NCBI GenBank assembly: GCA_903857265.1
Contig: CAIODZ010000001.1
Coordinates: 1-37,211 of the forward strand
Source: an uncultured Phycisphaerales bacterium
GTDB taxonomy: Bacteria; Planctomycetota; Phycisphaerae; Sedimentisphaerales; Anaerobacaceae
Direction: 5' to 3'
Length of the DNA: 37,211 bases
The notes under the pieces were generated by a model. It saw only the letters and a program-made list of their open reading frames with translations. It did not search any database and was not told where the DNA came from. Below, in pieces: positions 1-8,510 of this stretch. Within the stretch, counting starts at the first letter, position 1; the number at the start of each line of letters is the position of its first letter. Both the position numbers and the translations under genes were made by a program.

Positions 1-19
1 GATTTACGGAGACAGGCAA

Positions 20-1372
20 ATGAATACACGAGCCATCAAGTATGGTTTTTGTTTTTTAACAATCCTGTTATTTGCCGGCGCAGGCAGAGCAGAACAGGTA
101 AATGCGGCTGACAGTGAAATGCAGTCATTGCGAGGGCAGGTGGCCGAGCTTCAACAGCAAATGAAGGACGCAAATGAAAGGCATACCGAAGAGATAAAAT
201 TGCTTAGAGAAGAAATCGAGCTTCTCAAACGCAGTAACGTGGCCCCGCCCGCCGCTGCTCCCGTGCAGGCAAGGCCCGTTGAACCCAATCAGGCCCCGTT
301 GCCGGTTGCAGCGAATGCTGAAAATAAGGAAAGCCCGGCGAGCATCCCTCAGAGCTCTAACCCTGATATTTCGGCAATAGGCGATTTTATTTTTCACGGA
401 GGGCCGACGCCCAGAGGCGAAACGCCTGATACTATCGCAAGCAGCAAGACCGCAAAGGCGCAACTCAGGGAAGTTGAATTCGGGTTTTCCAGTCCTGTTG
501 ACCCATACGGACGTGCGGATTTAATTCTAAGTATAGAGAGGCAGGATGACGGCTCCTATAGCCCTGATATTGAAGAAGGATATTTCACATACACAGACCT
601 GCCATACGACCTGCAGGCAAGGTTCGGCAAATTCTACTCAGTTTTCGGAAAGGCCAATATGTTTCATACCCACGCGATGCCTTGGGTTGACAGGCCCAAC
701 GTAATCAGAAAATTCTTCGGCGACGAAGGATTGAACGACGGCGGCGGTGAAATTTCGTGGTTGGTGCCTAACCCGTGGGACAATTATATGCAGCTAACGT
801 TTGACGTACAAAACAACGGCAACGATGCAGTTTTTGCGGGAGACCAAGCCCACAGTCTGATGTATGTTACGCACCTGAAGAATTTCTTCGACATAGATAA
901 AGCATCCAGCATCGAACTCGGAGAAAGTTTCGCGACAGGCGACAATGATGCAAACACCAACGGAGGACATCGGTCAAACGTAGAAGGGCTGGATTTGACC
1001 TATAAATGGCGTGACCCGCAATACGGCCTTTACAAATCGCTGACGTGGATGAACGAAATTTTGTTCAGCCAGAAGGAAGAAGGGGCCGAGGACACGGTGA
1101 ACTCGCACGGGATGTACAGCTCGCTGGAATATCAGTTCAACAGGGAATGGAGCGTATTCGGACGATACGATTATACACAGTTTCCCGATAGCAGCCGTTT
1201 GCATGAAACTTCTTACACGACGGGCCTGACGTTTCACCAGAGCGAATTTATGTTCTGGCGTGTGCAGTTCGAGCATACCAATGGAGAGAATTACGCGGGC
1301 AATGTAAACAGAAATGAGATATGGCTGCAGGCGGATTTCCTAATCGGGCTGCATCCGGCACATACCTATTAA
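20..1372 (+). CDS. Outer-membrane beta-barrel protein of a metal-uptake operon
   Basis: A 450-residue secreted protein. Residues 1-24 form a signal peptide (basic start, hydrophobic core, AGAGRAEQ cleavage region). Residues 32-70 are a heptad-like coiled coil, residues 72-115 a Pro/Ala-rich linker, and from about 118 to the C-terminus alternating aromatic/polar strands look like a porin barrel. The coiled coil followed by a barrel resembles planctomycete porins that bind the cell wall through an N-terminal helix. The ATG follows a GGAG at 9-12. An ATGA overlap at its start suggests an upstream gene ends at position 23. It sits 16 bp before a ZnuA-like gene, so passage of chelated metal across the outer membrane is a reasonable role, inferred from context only. 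No specific family was recognised. Confidence 0.7.
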   Translation: MNTRAIKYGFCFLTILLFAGAGRAEQVNAADSEMQSLRGQVAELQQQMKDANERHTEEIKLLREEIELLKRSNVAPPAAAPVQARPVEPNQAPLPVAANAENKESPASIPQSSNPDISAIGDFIFHGGPTPRGETPDTIASSKTAKAQLREVEFGFSSPVDPYGRADLILSIERQDDGSYSPDIEEGYFTYTDLPYDLQARFGKFYSVFGKANMFHTHAMPWVDRPNVIRKFFGDEGLNDGGGEISWLVPNPWDNYMQLTFDVQNNGNDAVFAGDQAHSLMYVTHLKNFFDIDKASSIELGESFATGDNDANTNGGHRSNVEGLDLTYKWRDPQYGLYKSLTWMNEILFSQKEEGAEDTVNSHGMYSSLEYQFNREWSVFGRYDYTQFPDSSRLHETSYTTGLTFHQSEFMFWRVQFEHTNGENYAGNVNRNEIWLQADFLIGLHPAHTY

Positions 1373-1388
1373 TAAAAGGAGACAAATT

Positions 1389-2330
1389 ATGAATTCGATT
1401 AAATTTCAACGGGCGTTTTTATCCTGCTTCATTTTGAGTGTTTTGTTTATCCAGTTTCCCTGCCGGTGTCTTGGCGCGGATAAATTAAACGTTGTAACAA
1501 CGACCACAAATCTTGCTTCAATAGCGGAGTCGGTCGGCGGCGAACACGTGTCGGTTACTTCAATCGGTTCCGGCAATGAAGACCCGCATTTTATTCAGGC
1601 CAAACCAAGTTATATGATGAAGGCCAGGAAAGCAGACCTTTGGATACGAGTGGGCCTGGAACTGGAAATCGGTTATGAAGGTTTGATTCTTCAGGGCTCG
1701 CGTAATCCGCGAATACAAATCAATACGCCGGGCCATTTGGATGCTTCCGAAGGAATTTTGAAACTCGAACTTCCCACCGGCAAGGTGGACCGTTCTATGG
1801 GCGACGTTCATCCTATGGGCAATCCCCATTACTGGCTCGACCCTTACAACGGTAAAATCATAGCGAAAAACATCTGCCAGCGTCTCAAACAGCTTGACCC
1901 TGAGCATACGGAAGATTACGACCGTAATCTGGCGGCGTTTCTTTCAAAGCTGGATAACGCTATGGCCGGCTGGGTTGCCAAACTCAAACCGTTCGAACAT
2001 TCGAAAATTGTTACCTATCATCGCAGTTGGCCTTATTTCGCCAATCGATTCAACCTTGATGTGGTCGCGGAGCTTGAGCCAAAGCCGGGGATACCGCCCG
2101 GCCCGGGACATATCCTCGAAGTGATAAACACGATGAAATCGGAAAAGGCCGGGGTCATTTTGATGGAGCCGTTTTATAACCGCGATGATGCGGAGGCAGT
2201 GGCGAAGAAGACCGGCGCAAACGTGGTCGTTGTTCCCAACGCTGTCAATGAACAGGTTAAGGATTATATAGCGATGCTGGACAATGTAGTTAACCGGTTG
2301 AGCGACGCATTAAGCGAGGCCTCAAAATGA
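1389..2330 (+). CDS. znuA: ZnuA-like metal ABC transporter substrate-binding protein (cluster A-I)
   Basis: 313 residues with a signal peptide (about residues 1-29), so periplasmic. The expected metal ligands of the ZnuA/TroA family are visible: His67 (DPHFIQ), His147 (NPHYWLDP), His211 (TYHRSWPYF) and an acidic ligand in MEPFYNRDDAE (residues 259-269). The His-rich loop typical of many zinc-specific members is missing; only GDVHPMG is present. Zinc is therefore likely but manganese or iron cannot be excluded. An AGGAG at 1377-1381 precedes the ATG. The stop overlaps the permease start by ATGA, indicating translational coupling. It delivers metal to the permease encoded next. Confidence 0.85.
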   Translation: MNSIKFQRAFLSCFILSVLFIQFPCRCLGADKLNVVTTTTNLASIAESVGGEHVSVTSIGSGNEDPHFIQAKPSYMMKARKADLWIRVGLELEIGYEGLILQGSRNPRIQINTPGHLDASEGILKLELPTGKVDRSMGDVHPMGNPHYWLDPYNGKIIAKNICQRLKQLDPEHTEDYDRNLAAFLSKLDNAMAGWVAKLKPFEHSKIVTYHRSWPYFANRFNLDVVAELEPKPGIPPGPGHILEVINTMKSEKAGVILMEPFYNRDDAEAVAKKTGANVVVVPNAVNEQVKDYIAMLDNVVNRLSDALSEASK

Positions 2331-3151
2331 ATGGAATGATTGAATTGCTGTTATTGCCATTCGTAGCGTGCCTGATACTTACGGGGATACACTGCTACTT
2401 GGGCATCCACATCGTATCTCGCGGCGTGATATTCGTGGATTTGGCTTTGGCGCAAGTGGCGGCGCTTGGCAGCACAGTAGCGTTATTGGCCGGATACGAA
2501 CTGCACAGCACAGAGGCGTATCTGATTGCCCTTGGCTTTACCTTTGTTGGCGCGGGGTTGTTCGCTTTGGGACGGGTTCGTGATGAATCCGTCCCACAGG
2601 AGGCAATCATCGGAATTGTGTATGCCGTAAGCTCCGCCATAGCAATTCTTGTTCTCGACAAGGCCCCCCACGGTGAGGAGGCGATAAAGGATATGCTGGT
2701 CGGGAGCATTCTTTTTGTAACGTGGCCCCAGATATTAAAAATTTCAGTGATATATCTGGCTGTGGGGTTATTGCATTTTCTGCTAAGGAAAAAATTCCTG
2801 TTAATCTCCATGAATCCACGCGAGGCCAAACAGAACGGTATGCGGATTCGTTTCTGGGATTTTATTTTCTACGTTACCTTTGGTTTTGTCGTAACAAGTT
2901 CAGTGCGTGTAGCGGGCGTGCTGCTGGTTTTCAGTTACTTGGTGGTTCCGGCGGTTTGCGCAATGTTTTTTGTAAGTGGCGTGGCGGCTCGGTTATTGAT
3001 TGGCTGGGGGCTTGGGTTTGTGGCAAGCGTCCTGGGGCTTTATGCCTCGGCAAAATGGGATTTGCCCACAGGGGCTTCTGTGGTCACGGTGTTTGGTGTG
3101 ATACTTGCTGTTTGTGCAATTGCAAAATATGTCTCGCACAACGCCCGGTAA
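2327..3151 (+). CDS. znuB: ABC-3 family metal transporter permease (ZnuB-like)
   Basis: 274 residues with about eight hydrophobic segments, typical length and pattern of ABC-3 family permeases (ZnuB/TroC/MntB): an early GIHCYLGIHIVSRGVIFVDLAL segment region, a central SVPQEAIIGIVYA cytoplasmic loop that would contact the ATPase, and a late VAGVLLVFSYLVVPA segment. It would form the inner-membrane channel for the metal delivered by the preceding binding protein. The start overlaps the previous stop (ATGA). No ABC ATPase gene lies downstream before the hairpin at 3266-3303, so the ATPase must be upstream of the window or elsewhere. Confidence 0.88.
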   Translation: MNGMIELLLLPFVACLILTGIHCYLGIHIVSRGVIFVDLALAQVAALGSTVALLAGYELHSTEAYLIALGFTFVGAGLFALGRVRDESVPQEAIIGIVYAVSSAIAILVLDKAPHGEEAIKDMLVGSILFVTWPQILKISVIYLAVGLLHFLLRKKFLLISMNPREAKQNGMRIRFWDFIFYVTFGFVVTSSVRVAGVLLVFSYLVVPAVCAMFFVSGVAARLLIGWGLGFVASVLGLYASAKWDLPTGASVVTVFGVILAVCAIAKYVSHNAR

Positions 3152-3200
3152 CTTAAACCAGCGTATATCGTGCAGCGGGCAATAAAAAGCAGCGTTGGTC

Positions 3201-3235
3201 TGCGACACGAAACGAAGAGCCCGTTTCGGAAATCA
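3201..3235 (+). repeat. Short dispersed hairpin repeat, copy 1
   Basis: CGAAACG (3208-3214) and CGTTTCG (3222-3228) form a 7-bp stem around the loop AAGAGCC, followed by GAAATCA. A near-identical element lies at 28576-28610, where the stem differs by one compensatory pair. Both copies lie 30-60 bp downstream of a plus-strand gene. It looks like a REP-type intergenic element or a processed 3' hairpin; function unknown. Confidence 0.55.
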
Positions 3236-3265
3236 GCGTCTAAAAAATCAGGGTTAATCTAGATA

Positions 3266-3303
3266 ACTTGCCCTTCGACCCCACACACAAACGAGGGGCA
3301 AGT
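3266..3303 (+). terminator. Stem-loop after the metal-transport operon, probable terminator
   Basis: ACTTGCCCTTCG (3266-3277) pairs with CGAGGGGCAAGT (3292-3303), a 12-bp stem with one G-U pair and a 14-nt loop. The tail (ATCGTTTT) is only moderately T-rich, so efficiency is uncertain. It lies 115 bp after the permease stop and before the kdp promoter, where a terminator is expected. Confidence 0.55.
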
Positions 3304-3384
3304 ATCGTTTTCAGTATAAATAATGAGGGTTTTTTCCAAAATCAGCAAGGTCATAAGTGTTACCTAATACTACTTATCATTCAC

Positions 3385-3400
3385 AAAATTCCGGAATTTT
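3385..3400. promoter_or_regulatory. 16-bp perfect palindrome next to the kdp promoter (candidate operator)
   Basis: AAAATTCCGGAATTTT is a perfect inverted repeat ending one base before the -35 hexamer TTGAAC. That position suits a dimeric transcription factor acting as repressor or activator. The cognate regulator is not identifiable in this window. Confidence 0.5.
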
Positions 3401-3401
3401 C

Positions 3402-3430
3402 TTGAACCGAGCTAAATTCGGGCGTATGAT
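3402..3430 (+). promoter_or_regulatory. Sigma70-type promoter of the kdp operon
   Basis: TTGAAC (3402-3407), a 17-bp spacer and TATGAT (3425-3430) match the housekeeping consensus in 4/6 and 5/6 positions. Transcription would start near 3437, just ahead of the riboswitch aptamer whose first helix begins at 3454. Confidence 0.6.
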
Positions 3431-3450
3431 ACTGAGTTTATGTAGCCGAG

Positions 3451-3600
3451 TTTCTTCTTTGCTGTTTGTCTGTTCCAGGGCAGGAAGGAAACGGGGGACC
3501 CAATGTCGGCCGAAAGGCCTTGGGGCGGATATCGAGTAAAATCGATTAAGGTGCTTCTTGCCTGAGCCCGACAGCTAACCTCGTAGGCGTTAAAGAAGGG
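3451..3600 (+). promoter_or_regulatory. ydaO/yuaA-type cyclic di-AMP riboswitch
   Basis: The segment shows the conserved blocks of the ydaO/yuaA (Rfam RF00379) aptamer: ACGGGGGACCCA near 3491, a GGCCGAAAGGCC hairpin (3509-3520) followed by TTGGGGCGGAT, and the near-invariant 3' block ACAGCTAACCTCGTAGGCG at 3571-3589. CTTCTTT (3454-3460) pairs with AAAGAAG (3592-3598) to close the P1 helix. Known members bind two c-di-AMP molecules and usually switch off cell-wall or potassium/osmolyte genes. Here it stands directly ahead of kdpF, so high c-di-AMP (potassium-replete) would be expected to silence the Kdp pump. The family call is from remembered consensus, not a covariance-model search. Confidence 0.85.
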
Positions 3601-3627
3601 ACAAGCCAGGGTGATGCTCTGGTTTGT
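3601..3627 (+). promoter_or_regulatory. Hairpin directly after the riboswitch aptamer (possible expression platform)
   Basis: ACAAGCCAG (3601-3609) pairs with CTGGTTTGT (3619-3627), nine base pairs including one G-U. No T-tract follows, so it is not a simple terminator. It abuts the closing strand of P1 and may belong to the expression platform; the switching mechanism is unresolved. Confidence 0.35.
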
Positions 3628-3716
3628 TGCGCGTTTGGTCTAACCTGCCTCAAAACAGACATCTCGGCGAAAATTATTTGCGGGAAAAGTCCGCGCCAAA
3701 AGCAAGGAGATGTATT

Positions 3717-3806
3717 ATGATTTGGGCGTATTGGGTTAGCGGGATTATTACGGTGCTGCTTATGATTTATCTTGTCGTGGCGGTTTTGTTAGCGGAGAAA
3801 TTCTGA
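3717..3806 (+). CDS. kdpF: KdpF, small stabilising subunit of the K+-transporting ATPase
   Basis: A 29-residue single-pass membrane peptide (IITVLLMIYLVVAVLLAEKF), matching the length and the terminal ...LAEKF pattern of KdpF, which stabilises the KdpFABC complex. AAGGAG at 3704-3709 gives a good ribosome binding site for the ATG at 3717. A longer in-frame start at 3624 lies just after the riboswitch, lacks a binding site and would add non-membrane residues, so it is rejected. The stop overlaps the kdpA start (TGATG). Confidence 0.88.
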   Translation: MIWAYWVSGIITVLLMIYLVVAVLLAEKF

Positions 3807-5545
3807 TGACTTACGGGATAATACAAATTGTTCTGTTTTTGTCCGTGGTTTTGTTATTGGTCAAGCCGTTGGGCTGGTATATGGCACGGGTGTATGAAAA
3901 CAAACCCTGCGGTCTGGATCGGATATTAGGGCCGGTCGAGCGTGCGATTTATCGTCTCTGCGGGGTTAATCCCGCTAATGAGATGGGCTGGAAGAGATAC
4001 ACCGTCGCGATGATTGCTTTTAACGCGGCCGGTTTCGTCGTTTTATATGCCTTGATGCGACTACAGGGCTTTTTGCCTTTGAACCCGCAGCATTTTCCCC
4101 CCGTTGCTCCCGACCTAGCATTCAATACGGCTGTCAGTTTTATCACCAATACCAACTGGCAGGCATACGGCGGCGAAAGCACTATGAGCTACCTGACCCA
4201 GATGCTCGGTTTGGCGGTGCAGAATTTTGTGTCCGCGGCGAGCGGTATGGCGGTGCTGGTTGCGCTAATACGAGGATTTGTTCGCCGAAACAGCCGGACA
4301 ATAGGCAATTTCTGGGTCGATTTGACTCGCTCGCTCTTGTATATCCTCATTCCTCTATCGCTGATAATTGCGATCCTGCTTGCGTCGCAGGGTGTGGTGC
4401 AGACGTTCAAGCCATATCCGACGGCGACGCTTGTTGAGCCGGTAGTTGTTGACGGCAATAGTTTTGCTGAGCAGACAATCGCGGTGGGGCCTGCGGCTTC
4501 GCAGATTGCTATCAAACAATTGGGCACTAACGGCGGCGGATTCTTTAACGCCAACTCTGCTCATCCCCTTGAGAATCCTACGCCTTTATCGAATTTTCTT
4601 GAGATGCTGGCGATACTTCTGATTCCGGGGGCGCTTTGCTACACGTTCGGGAAAATGGCAGGCGACACGAAACAGGGATGGGCAATCCTGGCCTCAATGG
4701 TAATAATCTTCATCGGCCTGCTGGCCCTGTGCTGCTGGTCGGAGCAAAAAGGGACGCCGCAATTGGTTTCAGCGGGTGCGGACCTGCAGGCCAGTTCAAC
4801 GCAAAGCGGCGGCAATATGGAGGGCAAGGAAGTCCGCTTCGGCATTTTCAACTCCGCCTTGTTTGCTACCACCACGACGGGCACATCCTGCGGGGCGGTA
4901 AACTCGATGCACGATTCTTACACGCCTTTGGGCGGAATGGTTCCGATGTGGCTGATACAATTAGGAGAGGTGATTTTCGGCGGCGTCGGTTCGGGGCTTT
5001 ACGGGATGCTGGCTTTTGCGATTCTGGCGGTATTCATCGCCGGGTTAATGGTAGGCCGAACGCCCGAATACTTAGGCAAAAAAATCGAAAGCTATGAAAT
5101 GAAGATGGCATCGCTGGTAATACTATTGCCGATATTTCTGGCGCTGGTCGGCACGGCGGTGGCCGTGGCGACAAAAGCGGGACAAGCGGGTGCGTTCAAT
5201 CCCGGCCCTCACGGGTTCAGCGAAATCCTCTATGGATATTCGTCGGCAACGAACAATAACGGCAGCGCATTTGCAGGTATTAACTGCAACACGCCGTTTT
5301 ACAACATCACCCTCGCAATCGCTATGCTTGGCGGGCGATACCTGTTCAAAATCCTTATGCTGGCAATCGCCGGGTCACTGGCGGCTAAGAAGTTTATCCC
5401 CACCAGCGCAGGCACGCTAAGCACGTCTGATCCAATGTTTGTCATCCTGCTGATTAGCGTCGTTATTGTGGTTGGGGCATTAAGCTTTATACCGGCTTTG
5501 GCTTTGGGACCGATTGTGGAACATTTGATGATGATTGGCAGATAA
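3806..5545 (+). CDS. kdpA: KdpA, potassium-binding channel-like subunit of the Kdp ATPase
   Basis: 579 residues, close to the usual length of about 560. The four pseudo-repeat selectivity-filter motifs are present: TNTNWQAYGG (114-123), LGTNGGGFFNANSAHP (239-254), TTTGTSCGAVNSMHDSYTPLGG region, and NNNGSAFAG. It is an inner-membrane protein related to the SKT potassium channels and takes K+ from the periplasm to hand to KdpB. It starts within the kdpF stop codon. Unusually, the gene that follows is not kdpB but an outer-membrane barrel gene, whose GTG start lies 34 bp past the kdpA stop. Confidence 0.96.
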   Translation: MTYGIIQIVLFLSVVLLLVKPLGWYMARVYENKPCGLDRILGPVERAIYRLCGVNPANEMGWKRYTVAMIAFNAAGFVVLYALMRLQGFLPLNPQHFPPVAPDLAFNTAVSFITNTNWQAYGGESTMSYLTQMLGLAVQNFVSAASGMAVLVALIRGFVRRNSRTIGNFWVDLTRSLLYILIPLSLIIAILLASQGVVQTFKPYPTATLVEPVVVDGNSFAEQTIAVGPAASQIAIKQLGTNGGGFFNANSAHPLENPTPLSNFLEMLAILLIPGALCYTFGKMAGDTKQGWAILASMVIIFIGLLALCCWSEQKGTPQLVSAGADLQASSTQSGGNMEGKEVRFGIFNSALFATTTTGTSCGAVNSMHDSYTPLGGMVPMWLIQLGEVIFGGVGSGLYGMLAFAILAVFIAGLMVGRTPEYLGKKIESYEMKMASLVILLPIFLALVGTAVAVATKAGQAGAFNPGPHGFSEILYGYSSATNNNGSAFAGINCNTPFYNITLAIAMLGGRYLFKILMLAIAGSLAAKKFIPTSAGTLSTSDPMFVILLISVVIVVGALSFIPALALGPIVEHLMMIGR

Positions 5546-5579
5546 TAGAGGCAGAGTTGAATTTGAAAAGGAGAAAGAA

Positions 5580-6359
5580 GTGAAGCCGTTAAGAACTGAT
5601 AGTGTTGTATTGGGACTCGCGTTGATAACATTTGCGGCAGGGACAGCGGCAGCCGAAGACAAGGTTGTCACATACGGGGTTTCGATGGATTACTACAGCA
5701 AGTATATCTGGCGAGGCCAGAACGTTGACAACAGCAGCGTGCTGCAGCCGACCATCTCCGCAAGTGCGTATGGGTTCACCGGCTCAATCTGGGGCAACCT
5801 TGATATGACGAACAAGTCCAAGACCGCCCCCGACAACGCCGGAGAGTTCAGCGAATACGACTTGTCGCTCGATTACACTGCTACGATTCCGGGCGCTGAC
5901 TGGTTAAGCGGCTCGGTTGGCACGATTTACTATCAGTTCCCAAATACCAAGTTTAACCCAACAACTGAAATTTACACCGGCTTCAGCTTGCCCAAAGTTC
6001 CTTTGACGCCGTCGTTCAAATGGTTTCGCGACGTCCAGGAAATCCATGGCAGCTATTTCCAGTTCGGCATCGGGCAGCTCTTTGATAAGCTTTACGTAAT
6101 GAACGAGAATTGTTATTGCGGCTTACAGTTAGGCGCAAGCTATGGCTGGGCCAACGCGGCTTACGACAGGGGCTACTTTGGCGTAAACAGCGGCCAGTCA
6201 AATGACCTTACGTTTTCGGCCGCTCTTTGTACACAGGTATATACCTGGATGATTAAGCCAAGCATCAACTACTCGACAATGCTCGGCAACTCGATACGGG
6301 ATGCCACGGACAAAAGCGACAACCTCTGGGTCGGTATAAATGTATCAAGGAGTTTTTAA
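5580..6359 (+). CDS. Putative outer-membrane beta-barrel protein inside the kdp operon
   Basis: With the GTG at 5580, preceded by AAGGAG (5568-5573), the protein has 259 residues and a clear signal peptide (VLGLALITFAAGTAAAE). A longer ATG frame from 5535 would overlap kdpA and place charged residues before the signal, so it is less likely. After cleavage the chain shows alternating aromatic and polar strands, many Tyr/Trp/Gly, and ends in Phe (VGINVSRSF), the hallmark of a barrel recognised by the Bam machinery. The early YYSKYIWRGQNVDNSS stretch resembles the TorF/Gcw_chp-type putative porins. Its place between kdpA and kdpB suggests K+ entry through the outer membrane, inferred only from context. 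Confidence 0.75.
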   Translation: MKPLRTDSVVLGLALITFAAGTAAAEDKVVTYGVSMDYYSKYIWRGQNVDNSSVLQPTISASAYGFTGSIWGNLDMTNKSKTAPDNAGEFSEYDLSLDYTATIPGADWLSGSVGTIYYQFPNTKFNPTTEIYTGFSLPKVPLTPSFKWFRDVQEIHGSYFQFGIGQLFDKLYVMNENCYCGLQLGASYGWANAAYDRGYFGVNSGQSNDLTFSAALCTQVYTWMIKPSINYSTMLGNSIRDATDKSDNLWVGINVSRSF

Positions 6360-6410
6360 CCTGGTGTGCCGTGCTATGAAACGAGAAAAGGAGAATTTGC
6401 TGAGGAAAAT

Positions 6411-8489
6411 ATGAGTAGTATTGCAAAAGGAAAAAAATTGTTTGATTGGGCAATCGTCCGGCCTGCTATCCTGGATTCGTTCTGCAAGCTCAGTCCACGC
6501 AGACAATTCCGCAATCCCGTGATGTTCGTGGTGCTCGTCGGCAGTGTGCTGACAAGCTTGCTGTTTGTTCAGGCCCTCATCGGAAAAGGCGAGGCAGGGC
6601 CGTGGTTTATTTTGGGTATTTCGTTTTGGTTATGGTTTACGGTGTTGTTTGCCAATTTCGCCGAGGCAATGGCCGAAGGGCACGGCAGGGCGCAGGCGGA
6701 CAGTTTGAAAAAAGCCCGTAGAGACCTGGTTGCCAAAAAGCTCAGTAATCCCCGGCGTGACTCTTCTTTGGAGATGGTTTTGGCGTCCTTGTTAAAGAAG
6801 GGCGACGTGGTCCTGGTGGAAGCCGGCGACTATATCCCGATTGACGGAGAGGTTATAGAAGGCGTGGCATCGGTGGATGAAAGCGCGGTTACAGGCGAAA
6901 GCGCGCCGGTCATTCGCGAAAGCGGCGGGGACAGGTCAGCGGTTACAGGCGGGACACGCATTATTTCGGACTGGTTAGTCATTCGTGTTACTGCGGAATC
7001 GGGCAATACATTTTTAGACCGTATGATAGCGATGGTCGAAGGCGCCAAGCGTCAAAAGACGCCTAACGAAATCGCGTTGACTATATTGTTAGCGGCACTG
7101 ACGATTGTTTTCTTGGTAGTTTGCGCGACCTTGCTTCCTTTTTCGTATTACAGTGTTTTGCAGGCGCATCAGGATCAGAGCAGGGTTGTAACGATTACCG
7201 TTTTGGTGGCGTTGCTGGTTTGCCTTGCGCCGACTACCATAGGGGCGTTGCTTTCGGCAATCGGAATAGCAGGGATGAGCCGGCTAAGCCAGGCCAACGT
7301 TGTGGCAATGTCGGGCCGGGCGGTAGAGGCGGCGGGCGACGTGGATGTGCTGCTGTTGGACAAGACCGGAACTATCACGTTGGGTAATCGCCAGGCAACG
7401 GAATTTATCGCCGCGGATGGTGTGTCGATGGAGGATTTGGCTGATGCCGCCCAACTTGCTTCGCTGGCGGATGAAACCCCGGAGGGCAGGAGTATTGTCG
7501 TGCTCGCAAAGCAGCAATACAACCTGCGGGGCAGGGACATTGAAAAATTAGGCGCCAAATTCGTTCCTTTTTCCGCCCAGACGCGAATGAGCGGCGTGGA
7601 CCTCGACGGCAGGCAGATTCGCAAGGGGGCGGTGGACGCGATTGAAAAATTCGTTATAAGTCACGGTGGGGTGACTCCTGATAAAATTCGGCAGATGAGC
7701 CAGAAAATTGCCAAAAGCGGAGGCACGCCTTTGGTTGTGGCGGACGGCGCAAAGGCGCTTGGGGTTATACATCTCAAAGACATTGTCAAGGGCGGCATCA
7801 AGGAACGGTTCGGCGATTTGCGCAGGATGGGCATCAAGACGGTGATGATTACGGGCGATAACCCGATGACCGCGGCGGCGATTGCCGCTGAGGCGGGCGT
7901 AGATGATTTTCTTGCGGAGGCCACACCGGAGGCAAAGCTCGAACTGATTCGCAGATACCAGGCACAAGGACATTTAGTGGCGATGACGGGCGACGGAACA
8001 AACGATGCGCCGGCGCTGGCCCAGGCGGACGTGGCGGTCGCGATGAATACGGGCACGCAGGCGGCCAAAGAGGCGGGCAATATGGTTGACCTGGATTCCA
8101 ACCCGACCAAACTGCTCGATATCGTGCAAATAGGCAAGCAGACGCTTATGACACGCGGGGCGCTGACGACTTTTTCAATCGCCAACGACGTTGCCAAGTA
8201 TTTCGCAATCATACCGGCGGCATTCGCCCTGACCTATCCGTCGCTTAATACGCTGAACGTGATGGGTCTTGCAACACCAAATAGCGCGATTTTGTCTGCC
8301 GTGATTTTTAACGCGATAATTATCGTCTTCCTGATTCCGCTTGCGCTGAAGGGTGTTAAATATCGCCCGATGCCCGCGACGCAGCTGCTGAGAAAGAATC
8401 TGCTCATTTACGGCGTAGGCGGACTGATTGTGCCGTTTATTGGAATTAAATTGATTGATATGCTGCTGGTAGTTTTGCACTTAGTGTGA
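6411..8489 (+). CDS. kdpB: KdpB, P-type ATPase catalytic subunit of the K+ transporter
   Basis: 692 residues from the ATG at 6411, which has GAGG 5-10 bases upstream and gives the normal [23 protein letters not shown] start; an upstream in-frame GTG at 6366 would add 15 atypical residues. All P-type landmarks are present: TGES actuator loop (about 161-164; its Ser corresponds to the inhibitory phosphorylation site Ser162 known in E. coli), phosphorylated Asp317 in DKTGTIT, the TGDNPMT loop and the [15 protein letters not shown] hinge. It hydrolyses ATP to drive K+ inward through KdpA. The RBS lies 43-48 bp after the barrel gene, consistent with one transcript. Confidence 0.96.
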   Translation: MSSIAKGKKLFDWAIVRPAILDSFCKLSPRRQFRNPVMFVVLVGSVLTSLLFVQALIGKGEAGPWFILGISFWLWFTVLFANFAEAMAEGHGRAQADSLKKARRDLVAKKLSNPRRDSSLEMVLASLLKKGDVVLVEAGDYIPIDGEVIEGVASVDESAVTGESAPVIRESGGDRSAVTGGTRIISDWLVIRVTAESGNTFLDRMIAMVEGAKRQKTPNEIALTILLAALTIVFLVVCATLLPFSYYSVLQAHQDQSRVVTITVLVALLVCLAPTTIGALLSAIGIAGMSRLSQANVVAMSGRAVEAAGDVDVLLLDKTGTITLGNRQATEFIAADGVSMEDLADAAQLASLADETPEGRSIVVLAKQQYNLRGRDIEKLGAKFVPFSAQTRMSGVDLDGRQIRKGAVDAIEKFVISHGGVTPDKIRQMSQKIAKSGGTPLVVADGAKALGVIHLKDIVKGGIKERFGDLRRMGIKTVMITGDNPMTAAAIAAEAGVDDFLAEATPEAKLELIRRYQAQGHLVAMTGDGTNDAPALAQADVAVAMNTGTQAAKEAGNMVDLDSNPTKLLDIVQIGKQTLMTRGALTTFSIANDVAKYFAIIPAAFALTYPSLNTLNVMGLATPNSAILSAVIFNAIIIVFLIPLALKGVKYRPMPATQLLRKNLLIYGVGGLIVPFIGIKLIDMLLVVLHLV

Positions 8490-8510
8490 TTAAATGATGA
8501 AGGTGAGAAT

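Noticed and set aside
3624..3716. Longer 60-residue version of KdpF
   Set aside because: The extra 31 residues are not membrane-like, have no ribosome binding site, and begin inside the hairpin after the riboswitch.
7661..8212. 183-codon minus-strand frame inside kdpB
   Set aside because: Antisense of the P-domain motifs; Ala/Ser-rich shadow with no start signal.
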